Positions 17,879 through 24,975 of a DNA stretch of 64,000 nucleotides are shown here, piece after piece. The position numbers and the translations under genes are program-made. Source of the stretch: Bacteroidota bacterium (GTDB lineage Bacteria; Bacteroidota; Ignavibacteria; Kapaibacteriales; UBA2268); contig SCSM01000011.1 of the NCBI GenBank assembly GCA_004322215.1, positions 372,001 to 436,000 of the forward strand, read 5' to 3'. How positions within the stretch are numbered: the stretch's first letter is position 1; each line of letters starts with the position of its first letter. The notes under the pieces were generated by a model, which saw only the letters and a list, made by a program, of their open reading frames with translations, was not told the origin of the DNA and did no database searches.

Positions 17879-18106
17879 TCAGACAGGTTGTCCGACAAAC
17901 TGAACATCCTTTATTGGCAGACTATTAAATATTATTGAATCGAAAGTAAATTTTTTCTTCACATTCAGAACTTCGAGCCCTAATACCCTACCCGTTGCAT
18001 CTACATCTACTATATAATCAGGAGCCATTTCGAATGAATCTACCCCCGGCTCATCGATAAAATTTATATAAAGAGCATCTGTTTCTTTGTCATAATTGAA
18101 TTTCAT
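17879..18106 (-). CDS. DUF2283 family protein (putative antitoxin-like)
   Basis: 75 residues from the ATG at 18106, preceded on the minus strand by AGAGGAGT. An upstream extension to 18181 would run over the neighbouring gene and is rejected. The sequence follows the DUF2283 pattern: MKFNYDKETDALYINFIDE, then DYIVDVDATGRVLGLEVLNV. DUF2283 proteins are small beta-rich proteins often encoded right after a DUF4258-like gene, as here, and are suspected to be one half of toxin-antitoxin-like pairs. That role is inference; no biochemical function is established. Confidence 0.82.
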   Translation of the reverse strand: MKFNYDKETDALYINFIDEPGVDSFEMAPDYIVDVDATGRVLGLEVLNVKKKFTFDSIIFNSLPIKDVQFVGQPV

Positions 18107-18116
18107 AATCACTCCT

Positions 18117-18347
18117 CTATAATTTAAAATTTCTGTCAAAAAAAGCTGTATGAATTGTTTCACCATCTTCAAGCATAACAATCCTTATATATTTATTGTA
18201 TTTTGACGAAAATCCCCACAATTTCATTCTTTTATCATCCTGTAATTCTACCCTAACTGGATTCTCCAATATTTCCTCAATCATATCAACAGTAATATAA
18301 GGTCTTTTGGGATGTACATTATTTACAAAATGTTCAGAAAATTTCAT
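18117..18347 (-). CDS. Small protein, DUF4258-like, partner of DUF2283 (putative toxin-like)
   Basis: 76 residues. It begins MKFSEHFVNNVHPKRPYITV, contains a MIEEILENPVRVELQDDKRM segment (the helix preceding a beta sheet in DUF4258-like folds) and ends IRIVMLEDGETIHTAFFDRN, the ending I associate with proteins encoded next to DUF2283. The stop is 10 bases before the DUF2283 start on the same strand, so the pair is an operon with this gene first. The pair lies between an intact thioredoxin-like gene and the relic of a second copy, so it may have arrived by insertion. Confidence 0.75.
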   Translation of the reverse strand: MKFSEHFVNNVHPKRPYITVDMIEEILENPVRVELQDDKRMKLWGFSSKYNKYIRIVMLEDGETIHTAFFDRNFKL

Positions 18348-18447
18348 TGTTATTCACATATAAGTATCTATCGTTTTACGAATATATTATTTGCATTTTT
18401 TTAAAATTAACTATATCCAAATTTAAAAACAAGAAACCATATAGTAG

Positions 18448-18531
18448 ATACTCGACAACATTCTCGCCGCTCTGCCTTTCAACTCTGAGCAGAAGCCGAG
18501 CATCGGCTGCAATATCAAATGGAAGTCCTGA
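18448..18531 (+). pseudogene. 3' fragment of a second thioredoxin-like gene
   Basis: The frame ending with TGA at 18529 reads ILDNILAALPFNSEQK then PSIGCNIKWKS. It aligns without gaps to the last 27 residues of the protein at 17195-17755 (ALDAILSGEPVSKFQM, PSIGCNIKWKSK). A stop codon lies directly upstream, so only the 3' end survives. Over the last 37-38 bases the DNA is nearly identical to 17711-17747 (three mismatches), forming a direct repeat around the DUF2283 pair. Confidence 0.75.
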
Positions 18532-18837
18532 AAAATGTTGAGTGTTGAGTGTTTAGTGTTGAATTGCGGATGTCATTCTGAATTTATTTCAGAATCCATT
18601 GCCTAAAACCCTCATCAAATCAATATAACAATTCTATCCCGTAGGGATTATATATCGGTAACTACATCATATCTGCCTCCACCCTTATCCCGTAAGGATT
18701 ATATATTTGGTTGCACGCAGAGCCGCTGCGACGCGGAGAGGCGGAGAGCAAAGAAAAAGTCAATATTGATAAATAAGTTAATTTTAGTTTTAAATTAGGA
18801 CTAGTACAAGAGAAACTAATTTTTAATCACATATTAA
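18532..18837. repeat. Spacer packed with dispersed repeats
   Basis: No gene is seen. It holds: a heptad tract TGTTGAG, TGTTGAG, TGTTTAG, TGTTGAA, TTGCGGA (18536-18570); a TGTCATTCTGAA element with the palindrome TTCTGAA-TTTAT-TTCAGAA (18571-18599); REP-like ATCCC-GTA-GGGAT (18636-18648); a second, imperfect one at 18687-18699 with flanks matching those at 2379-2415; and a GC-rich ACGCAG...GCGGAGAG block (18715-18752) related to one at 43155-43175. Confidence 0.7.
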
Positions 18838-19497
18838 TTATGTAATTACATTATTATTAATTTGAATTTCAGTTGATAAGATAATTGGATTAATCAAAGT
18901 TTCACTTATTCTTTGATTATTACTTTCTAACCATTTTATGAAATGCACATAATAATCCTTTAAATAATTAAATATAATATCAAAATTGTAAGATAAATTG
19001 TTCATTGATAGACTAACGTTACTTACATATTTCCTTTCAAACCTATCAAAAGCACAACTTGAAAATTTAACATTATTAATATTTGTACCTATTATCACTT
19101 TATAGCACTTTCCATTATTATTCTTATCAACCCAAGATAATGAACCCCATACAGGAAAATCAACAAATTCGTTTTTATTTAATTCTAGTCGAAGATGCTG
19201 TATATAATTTCTATATGTTTCTGTAATTTTTGTACCTTCTAGAAAACTAATTAATTTTCTATCTTTTTGATTAAGCTGAGGAAATGCTTGTAATATTTCC
19301 CTTATTCGATGAACAGAATCAATAAAGGACCAGCATAACATTAATGCTTCATAAATTTTTGTTTTATCTTCGTTGATTCCACAACAAAGGGTATATAATT
19401 TAGAATTTATATTTTTTACCATTTCATAAGAAAAAATTATACCCTCTAAACATTTAGATTTTTTAGTATCAATTTTATCTTTTATTTGAATGTCCAT
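18838..19497 (-). CDS. Hypothetical protein with HEPN-like RNxxxH motif
   Basis: 219 residues, very AT-rich, no signal peptide or membrane helix. The middle is helical: IYEALMLCWSFIDSVHRIRE (residues 48-67), then a loop, then ETYRNYIQHLRLELNKNE, giving Arg96-Asn97-x-x-x-His101. RNxxxH is the catalytic signature of HEPN ribonucleases when it falls at the start of the last core helix, as it appears to here. A PVWGSLSW motif follows (about 114-121). I recall hypothetical proteins with the same VHRIRE...RNYxQHL...PVWG order but no established function. Lone gene, possibly acquired. The HEPN link is inference from motif and helical context. Confidence 0.7.
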   Translation of the reverse strand: MDIQIKDKIDTKKSKCLEGIIFSYEMVKNINSKLYTLCCGINEDKTKIYEALMLCWSFIDSVHRIREILQAFPQLNQKDRKLISFLEGTKITETYRNYIQHLRLELNKNEFVDFPVWGSLSWVDKNNNGKCYKVIIGTNINNVKFSSCAFDRFERKYVSNVSLSMNNLSYNFDIIFNYLKDYYVHFIKWLESNNQRISETLINPIILSTEIQINNNVIT

Positions 19498-19559
19498 TCT
19501 TTATATAAATATCATATATATAAATATTAACAAATTTGAATTGCAAATAAGTTGCATTT

Positions 19560-20276
19560 TTAATCAAAATAACTATCTTTCAAACTAGATATAGAATAAT
19601 ATGTAAAACTGTCATCATATTCATACCAGAGATATTCAACTCTTTTAAATCTTAATTTGTCCATAATAGAACTTATTGTTTCTTGCATATCACTTTTATT
19701 TTTATTATTAGCAAAAATTCCACCTATAAATCTCAAAATATCCTTGTTGGAACCCCTTAGTTTAATAGTAATATTATTTTTCCATAAATCATTTTCTACA
19801 TTATTCACATAGTTAGTTCTAATTTTTGGAAATTGTCTAACACATACTTTTATGAATATTGATTTGAATTCTTGGAGTAATTTATCTTTTTCGTTATCTT
19901 TCAATTCAGAATATTTGAAAGTAATATAATCATATTTATACTTATCTAATATTTCCACTTGATAACTCGGATTATTGCTATTAGGCAAGTCTTCTTTCAA
20001 GTAAGTTTTTAATTCACCTATTTTGTTTTTAAAATCAATTTTAATGGATTCAGGATTTACATCCTTTCTTAAAGTTTTTGAATCAGGTTCATTTTGTTTT
20101 GTTAAATTCTCAATTTTAGCTAAGCTATCTTTTTCTGCTTGTTTTCTCTCGAGTTCCTCGAAATATTTCGGATTTGAAAATCTAATTATAAGAGATATAA
20201 GAATTATTATAACAATAACACTTGTAACAATAGACCAAGTTTTTTTGTAGAGTGGCTTTGAAACTGAATTTGTCAT
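19560..20276 (-). CDS. Hypothetical protein with single N-terminal membrane anchor
   Basis: 238 residues. One membrane helix (about 15-31, SIVTSVIVIIILISLII) is followed by a Lys/Glu-rich linker that may be a short coiled coil (residues about 40-65) and a mixed alpha/beta soluble domain (about 85-238) with no motif I recognise. Very AT-rich like its neighbour at 18838-19497, which follows 62 bases downstream on the same strand, so the two could be co-transcribed. A bitopic inner-membrane protein with a large soluble domain is the safest description. Low-GC composition suggests recent transfer. Confidence 0.7.
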   Translation of the reverse strand: MTNSVSKPLYKKTWSIVTSVIVIIILISLIIRFSNPKYFEELERKQAEKDSLAKIENLTKQNEPDSKTLRKDVNPESIKIDFKNKIGELKTYLKEDLPNSNNPSYQVEILDKYKYDYITFKYSELKDNEKDKLLQEFKSIFIKVCVRQFPKIRTNYVNNVENDLWKNNITIKLRGSNKDILRFIGGIFANNKNKSDMQETISSIMDKLRFKRVEYLWYEYDDSFTYYSISSLKDSYFD

Positions 20277-20454
20277 ATTTCACCTCAATAATAATTGAAA
20301 AATAATGAATACTTCTTAATATGGAGTTCACTGAATTGAACGAGACAGACGCTGAAAATGAGTGTGTTCATTGATTTACGACAGAAAATTTAAACATATA
20401 AACTAAATTTAAGAAGAAAATTTATTAAAGTCAAGGGAAAAAATGTCTGAACGA

Positions 20455-20533
20455 TGATTTAAGTGATTATAATGATTGTTGTAATTAAAGAATAAATAAT
20501 CATATTAATCACATTAATCATGTGAATCATAGT
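20455..20533. repeat. Period-9 repeat in two inverted blocks
   Basis: TGATTTAAG, TGATTATAA, TGATTGTTG (20455-20481), then the reverse-oriented units AATCATATT, AATCACATT, AATCATGTG, AATCATAGT (20498-20533). The two blocks could pair as a long imperfect hairpin. The second block merges into the 182-bp tandem repeat. Confidence 0.65.
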
Positions 20534-20940
20534 TCAGACAATTTACGTCCTTCATGTCCTTTATGTCTTTCTCTCTGTCTTTTCATGAAACTATAAAATA
20601 AAGTCCCTCGCCAACTGGGAGAGGGATTTATTGAAGTAAAACGTAAATCCCGATTCATCGGGAGGGTGAGGGAATAAAAAATCCGCGAAATCACTTCAAT
20701 CCGCTTAATCCAGGTTCAGACAATTTACGTCCTTCATGTCCTTTATGTCTTTCTCTCTGTCTTTTCATGAAACTATAAAGTAAAGTCCCTCGCCCACTGG
20801 GAGAGGGATTTATTGAAGTGAAACGTAAATCCCGATTCATCGGGAGGGTGAGGGAATAAAAAATCCGCGAAATCACTTCAATCCGCTTAATCCAGGTTCA
20901 GACAATTTGCGTCCTTCATGTCCTTCGTGTCTTCCCTCCG
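20532..20940. repeat. 182-bp tandem repeat, two full copies and a partial third
   Basis: Unit starts GTTCAGACAATTTACGTCC; copies begin at 20532, 20714 and 20896, exactly 182 bases apart. Copies 1 and 2 differ at only a few bases; copy 3 diverges after about 45 bases. Each unit holds CCCTCGCCNACTGGGAGAGGG and the hairpin CCCGAT-TC-ATCGGG followed by GGTGAGGG. Units are not spaced by unique DNA, so this is not CRISPR. Confidence 0.88.
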
Positions 20941-21002
20941 TGCCTCTTTGTGCTAAAATTTGCTTCCGCTTACAGTCTAACAACCTTTCAATCATATAAC
21001 CA

Positions 21003-21044
21003 CAACTCAACACTCAGCACTTAAAACTCAAAACTTAAAATAAA
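21003..21044. repeat. 7-bp-period repeat
   Basis: CAACTCA, ACACTCA, GCACTTA, AAACTCA, AAACTTA, AAATAAA in register; reads as TGAGTTG-like units on the minus strand. Confidence 0.7.
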
Positions 21045-21125
21045 AACCATTTTAAAACCATTTTATTTTTATATCAATCCTTCTTTTTATTTTCAGCATG
21101 ATATAAATTATTAATGGAGAAAATT

Positions 21126-21881
21126 ATGGACGAAGAAAAAACAACTCAGGAACCACCAAAAGAAAAAGATTACCCCTGGCTTCGGCGTCCAGGCGAATCC
21201 GAAAAAGTTTACTACCTCTTTTGCATCTACGTTGACCTCCGGCATGAGCGTTCATTCACCCGTGTCGGCAAAATTTCCGGCTATTCACCCCGCACCATTT
21301 GCCGCATTGCCAAAAACTGGAACTGGAAACAGCGTGCCTTCTTCTACGACAGGCAGGTTTACAGGAACCTTTACAATGAAACTTCCGAAGATATGTCCGA
21401 ATTAAACTACAGGAAAATCAACCAGCGAATCTCACTTTCCGCCTCCTACCAGGAAGCACTCGACCAGTTGCAGAACTACCTCACCTACTATGACAAGGCA
21501 TATAATCTGCCTGATGTGAAAGAAAAATTAGACTTCCTGCATAAAGTCTCCCGCCTCCTTGCATACATGATGAAGATGCAGAATTTTTCCGTCTCTGACG
21601 TCATCAGGGATGTTTCAGGACAACGTTTGGATATCGTGAAAGTTTTCAGGGACAGGATTTCCGGCTCTTGGGCACCAAACCTTACACCGAACGATTTAAA
21701 AGAAAAAATTTCACCTTCTTTGCCTTCTGCTCTGCTAAAAAATGATTATAAATTAGATATGGATGCATTGAATAAATTAACCGCCGATGATGTCCAAAAT
21801 AGTGACATCCAACAGGACAACAATAGGACAAATTCGGACAAAACAGGACAAAATGAGACAAATATTCCAGATTCGCAATGA
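21126..21881 (+). CDS. Phage-type helix-turn-helix protein (terminase small subunit-like), orphan
   Basis: From the ATG at 21126 the protein has 251 residues. An ATG at 21114 is in frame, but its own ATGGAG supplies the ribosome-binding site for the second ATG, which I prefer. The N-terminus WLRRPGESEKVYYLFCIYVD and the HTH segment FTRVGKISGYSPRTICRIAK followed by NWNWKQRAFFYDR are typical of phage/Mu-like small-terminase-type or replication HTH proteins. The middle is helical. The C-terminus is low-complexity (DIQQDNNRTNSDKTGQNETN), encoded by a GGACAAA/GAGACAAA repeat that continues past the stop. No other phage gene is nearby. GC is clearly higher than in the AT-rich genes to its left. Confidence 0.7.
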   Translation: MDEEKTTQEPPKEKDYPWLRRPGESEKVYYLFCIYVDLRHERSFTRVGKISGYSPRTICRIAKNWNWKQRAFFYDRQVYRNLYNETSEDMSELNYRKINQRISLSASYQEALDQLQNYLTYYDKAYNLPDVKEKLDFLHKVSRLLAYMMKMQNFSVSDVIRDVSGQRLDIVKVFRDRISGSWAPNLTPNDLKEKISPSLPSALLKNDYKLDMDALNKLTADDVQNSDIQQDNNRTNSDKTGQNETNIPDSQ

Positions 21882-22213
21882 TGAATATTTCTTATAAATC
21901 AACAAATATTACTGAATAGTTATGGGAAAAATAAAAAAAATAGGTCAAAATGAGACAAAACAGGACATTTTCCTTTTTCCCACTTTGTAAAAGGGGGATT
22001 CAGGGGGATTTTTTTCTTCTTAATTCTTAAATCGTTAATCCTTATTCGTAAATATTTCTATTAATAAAATTTGTTCTTTGATATAGTTTTTAATTTCAAG
22101 AAAATGTGCAAATAGTTGCTTCGACTGGTTCAGCATTACAATTATTATATTATCTTTTTTCTATTATCTTTTTGCTATTTTCTATCTTCCAGCTCCCGGC
22201 TTCCGGCTTCCAG
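21882..22213. repeat. Repeat-derived spacer after the phage-type gene
   Basis: No gene supported. AGGTCAAAATGAGACAAAAC (from 21942) repeats the end of the preceding coding sequence. 21972-22012 is a CCCAC...AAGGGGGATTCAGGGGGATT element. 22019-22050 shows heptads (AATTCTT, AAATCGT, TAATCCT, TATTCGT). A short open frame at 22106-22330 runs through the hppA terminator and is not credible. Confidence 0.6.
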
Positions 22214-22250
22214 CAAAAAAAACCACACCCGGTTTGGATGTGGCTTTTTA
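22214..22250 (-). terminator. Rho-independent terminator of hppA
   Basis: On the minus strand: CCACATCC, loop AAACC, GGGTGTGG, then TTTTTTTT. Eight-pair stem with one G-U pair, 20 to 56 bases past the hppA stop. The A-run on the other arm makes it potentially bidirectional. Confidence 0.85.
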
Positions 22251-22269
22251 TAATTCTAATTTGTAGTTT

Positions 22270-24756
22270 CTATTTTGTTACGGCTCCAGCCGGCTTGGGT
22301 GGTATTCTCATGGAGAAGAATGACCTATAGACAAATACCAGAGCCAGTGCGAAGAATACACCGCCAACGTAGGGAGCGGTACTTACAAATTCGGGAACGA
22401 TTGCGATTTCCATTGCAAGCAATCCGAACAGTGTCGTGAACTTGATGATTGGATTCAAAGCAACCGATGAAGTATCCTTGAAGGGGTCGCCGACAGTGTC
22501 TCCGATTACAGTTGCCTCATGCAATGGAGTTCCTTTTTCCTTCAGGTCAACTTCGACGATTTTCTTTGCATTGTCCCAGCATCCGCCTGCATTAGCCATG
22601 AAGACTGCCTGGAACAATCCGAATATGGCGATTGAAATCAGGTAGCTGATGAAGAATGCGGCAGGCATAGCCGAATGTAAATTCAATGGGTCGGTCGGTC
22701 TGCTCGATGTCGAGAAACACGCAAACGCAAGTGCAAATGAGAAGATTGCAACGAATATGTTGAACATTCCCTTCTGTGCGTACTGGGTGCAAATTTTGAC
22801 GACTTCCTTGGAATTTTCGACAGAGGATTTTGAATCGAGCTTTATGTGGCGCTTGATAAATTCCACAGCTTTGTATGCACCTGTTGAAACTGCCTGCATG
22901 GATGCACCTGTGAACCAGTAAATCACAGCACCGCCGCAGATGAAGCCGAGAATCGTATAAGGATTCAGGATATTCAAAATGGCAGTCGGTTCGACTCCCG
23001 GAGGAAGAATGACTTTCTTGAGAACAAGGATTAATGAGAAAATCATCGTAGTGGCACCTACCACGGCAGTACCGATGAGTACGGGCTTGGAGGTGGCTTT
23101 GAATGTATTTCCGGCACCGTCGTTGGCTTCGAGGTAATCTTTTGCTTTGTCGAAATTGGGTTTGAATCCGAAATCTTTTTCGATTTCCTTGTCAATTCCG
23201 GCAACGCCTTCAATCATTGACAGTTCATAGATTGACTGTGCATTATCGGTAACGGGACCATAGCTGTCAACTGCAATCGTAACGGGTCCCATGCCGAGGA
23301 AACCGAAAGCAACGAGACCGAAAGCAAATATTGATTCATAGGTCATAAAGGCACTTAAACCATGAGTGCTTGCCTGGTATGCGATGAACATCAATGCGAA
23401 GAACACCATACCTAGCCAGAAAGCAGAGAAGTTTCCGGATACAAGTCCTGATAGTATCGTAAGTGAAGGACCACCTTCACGGGATGCAATGACAACTTCT
23501 TTTGTATGTCTTGATTTTGTGCTGGTGAATATTTTGGTAAACTCGGGAATCAATGCCGCACCAAGAGTGCCGCAGGAAATGATTATAGCTAGTACAAGCC
23601 ATAAGTTTGTAGAATTACCTGCGGGGTCTTTCAGACCGAATAATTGCCAGTAGCTGATGATGAAAGTTATAATGATTGAAAGGATTGAAGTAATCCAGAC
23701 CAGCGAAGTTAAAGCCGCCTCGAAATCTAATTCATCCTTTCCACCATAACGGATTTTGCTGATGAATCTATTGATATAGAATGCAACGAGCGATGTCAGA
23801 ATCATTGCAATACGCATAATGAAAATCCAGGTGATTAGTTCTGCCTGGTATTGTGGAAGAACTGCAAGGACTATGAAGCTGATGAGTGCTACACCTGTAA
23901 CGCCGTAAGTTTCAAAACCGTCTGCAGTGGGACCGACGCTGTCACCGGCATTGTCGCCGACGCAGTCAGCGATTACACCGGGATTGCTGGGGTCGTCTTC
24001 CTTGAGATTAAATACTATTTTCATCAGGTCAGAGCCGATGTCGGCAATCTTGGTGAATATACCGCCTGCAATACGAAGAGCAGATGCACCGAGTGATTCA
24101 CCGATTGCGAATCCGATGAAGCATGCTCCGGCAAATTGTCTCGGGATGAAAAGCAGAATTATTAACATCATAATCAGCTCGACGCAAATCAGAAGAACGC
24201 CGATGCTCATACCTGCCTGAAGCGGTATGTTCAAAAGCTTAAGTGGTTTTTTCTCGAGCGAGGCAAATGCCATGCGGCTGTTAGCGAGTGTATTGACCCT
24301 GATGCCGAACCAGGCAACTGCATAAGAGCCGAGTATGCCGACGACAGACCAGCCGAGGATTAGAAGCACTCCGCCGAATCCCATTGTCTGGCCTGCTTCG
24401 TTTTTGCTCAGTACGCCGAAATAAACGGCGATGGCAGTGCCGACGAGTATAAAGAGCAAGATAAGAAATTTACCCTGCTGCAAAAGGTAAGTTTTTGCAG
24501 TCTGGAAAATAAGCTCGGCAACATCGAGCATTGATTTGTGGGCTTTGAGTTTCTTCAGATGGAAGAACTCATACATTCCGAAAATCATACCGAGAATGCA
24601 GACTGCGATACCTATTAATAACAGGTTGAACTGATGCGGTAAAAGATTTGGGATTTTAAGTTCTGCTTCACTTGCGAAAAGCGGTGAAGCCATTAAAAGC
24701 AGGAGTACAGTTACAACTGCCTTAGTTAGAAAAGATTTAATAGAATTTAATCTCAT
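22270..24756 (-). CDS. hppA: Membrane-bound pyrophosphatase (H+ and/or Na+ pump)
   Basis: Couples pyrophosphate hydrolysis to ion export across the inner membrane. 828 residues, longer than the usual 670-770, with a cleavable-looking N-terminal signal (to about residue 28, LFASEAE) and about 16 membrane helices. Substrate-site motifs: ADIGSDLMKIVFNLKEDDP, NPGVIADCVGDNAGDSVGPT and, near the end, DTVGDPFKDTS. The common DVGADLVGKVE is replaced by DIGSDLMKIVF, placing it in a divergent clade. GNTFKATSKP has Lys where K+-dependent enzymes have Ala, suggesting a K+-independent enzyme. Ion specificity cannot be decided by eye. Monocistronic, with its own terminator and a 219-base divergent promoter region shared with the kinase at 24976. 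Confidence 0.93.
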   Translation of the reverse strand: MRLNSIKSFLTKAVVTVLLLLMASPLFASEAELKIPNLLPHQFNLLLIGIAVCILGMIFGMYEFFHLKKLKAHKSMLDVAELIFQTAKTYLLQQGKFLILLFILVGTAIAVYFGVLSKNEAGQTMGFGGVLLILGWSVVGILGSYAVAWFGIRVNTLANSRMAFASLEKKPLKLLNIPLQAGMSIGVLLICVELIMMLIILLFIPRQFAGACFIGFAIGESLGASALRIAGGIFTKIADIGSDLMKIVFNLKEDDPSNPGVIADCVGDNAGDSVGPTADGFETYGVTGVALISFIVLAVLPQYQAELITWIFIMRIAMILTSLVAFYINRFISKIRYGGKDELDFEAALTSLVWITSILSIIITFIISYWQLFGLKDPAGNSTNLWLVLAIIISCGTLGAALIPEFTKIFTSTKSRHTKEVVIASREGGPSLTILSGLVSGNFSAFWLGMVFFALMFIAYQASTHGLSAFMTYESIFAFGLVAFGFLGMGPVTIAVDSYGPVTDNAQSIYELSMIEGVAGIDKEIEKDFGFKPNFDKAKDYLEANDGAGNTFKATSKPVLIGTAVVGATTMIFSLILVLKKVILPPGVEPTAILNILNPYTILGFICGGAVIYWFTGASMQAVSTGAYKAVEFIKRHIKLDSKSSVENSKEVVKICTQYAQKGMFNIFVAIFSFALAFACFSTSSRPTDPLNLHSAMPAAFFISYLISIAIFGLFQAVFMANAGGCWDNAKKIVEVDLKEKGTPLHEATVIGDTVGDPFKDTSSVALNPIIKFTTLFGLLAMEIAIVPEFVSTAPYVGGVFFALALVFVYRSFFSMRIPPKPAGAVTK

Positions 24757-24975
24757 ATAAACCGAACCTTCCTAAAATTAATTAATTTTGAAAATGTATA
24801 ATATTTATTTATGTTAGTCAGAATTTTATATTTGAATTTATAATAAAATTCAAAATTAATAATAACGAATTTAACTTTTGTGTTTGTTTTGTTTTTTTTC
24901 AATATTTTTTTTCGGTAGATAAAAGAATAATAAAGTATAAAACTAATTTAACAACAATAGGTTAAAGATAACAAT

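Larger units (their letters stand above)
20277..21125. other. 849-base gene-free region, mostly repeats
   Basis: No credible coding region. The sequence is accounted for by a period-9 inverted block (20455-20533), 2.2 copies of a 182-bp tandem repeat (20532-20940) and a heptad tract (21003-21044). Short open frames inside the tandem repeat are repeat-derived. Confidence 0.75.

Noticed and set aside
18107-18181. Longer form of the DUF2283 protein
   Set aside because: The extension overlaps the upstream partner gene; the ATG at 18106 has AGAGGAGT ahead of it and begins with the conserved MKFNYD.
20532-20940. Possible CRISPR array
   Set aside because: The three copies are directly contiguous at 182 bp and no short repeat/unique spacer pattern is present.
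22106-22330. Short plus-strand open frame between the phage-type gene and hppA
   Set aside because: It runs through the hppA terminator into the 3' end of hppA; its start has no ribosome-binding site and the encoded low-complexity sequence resembles nothing.
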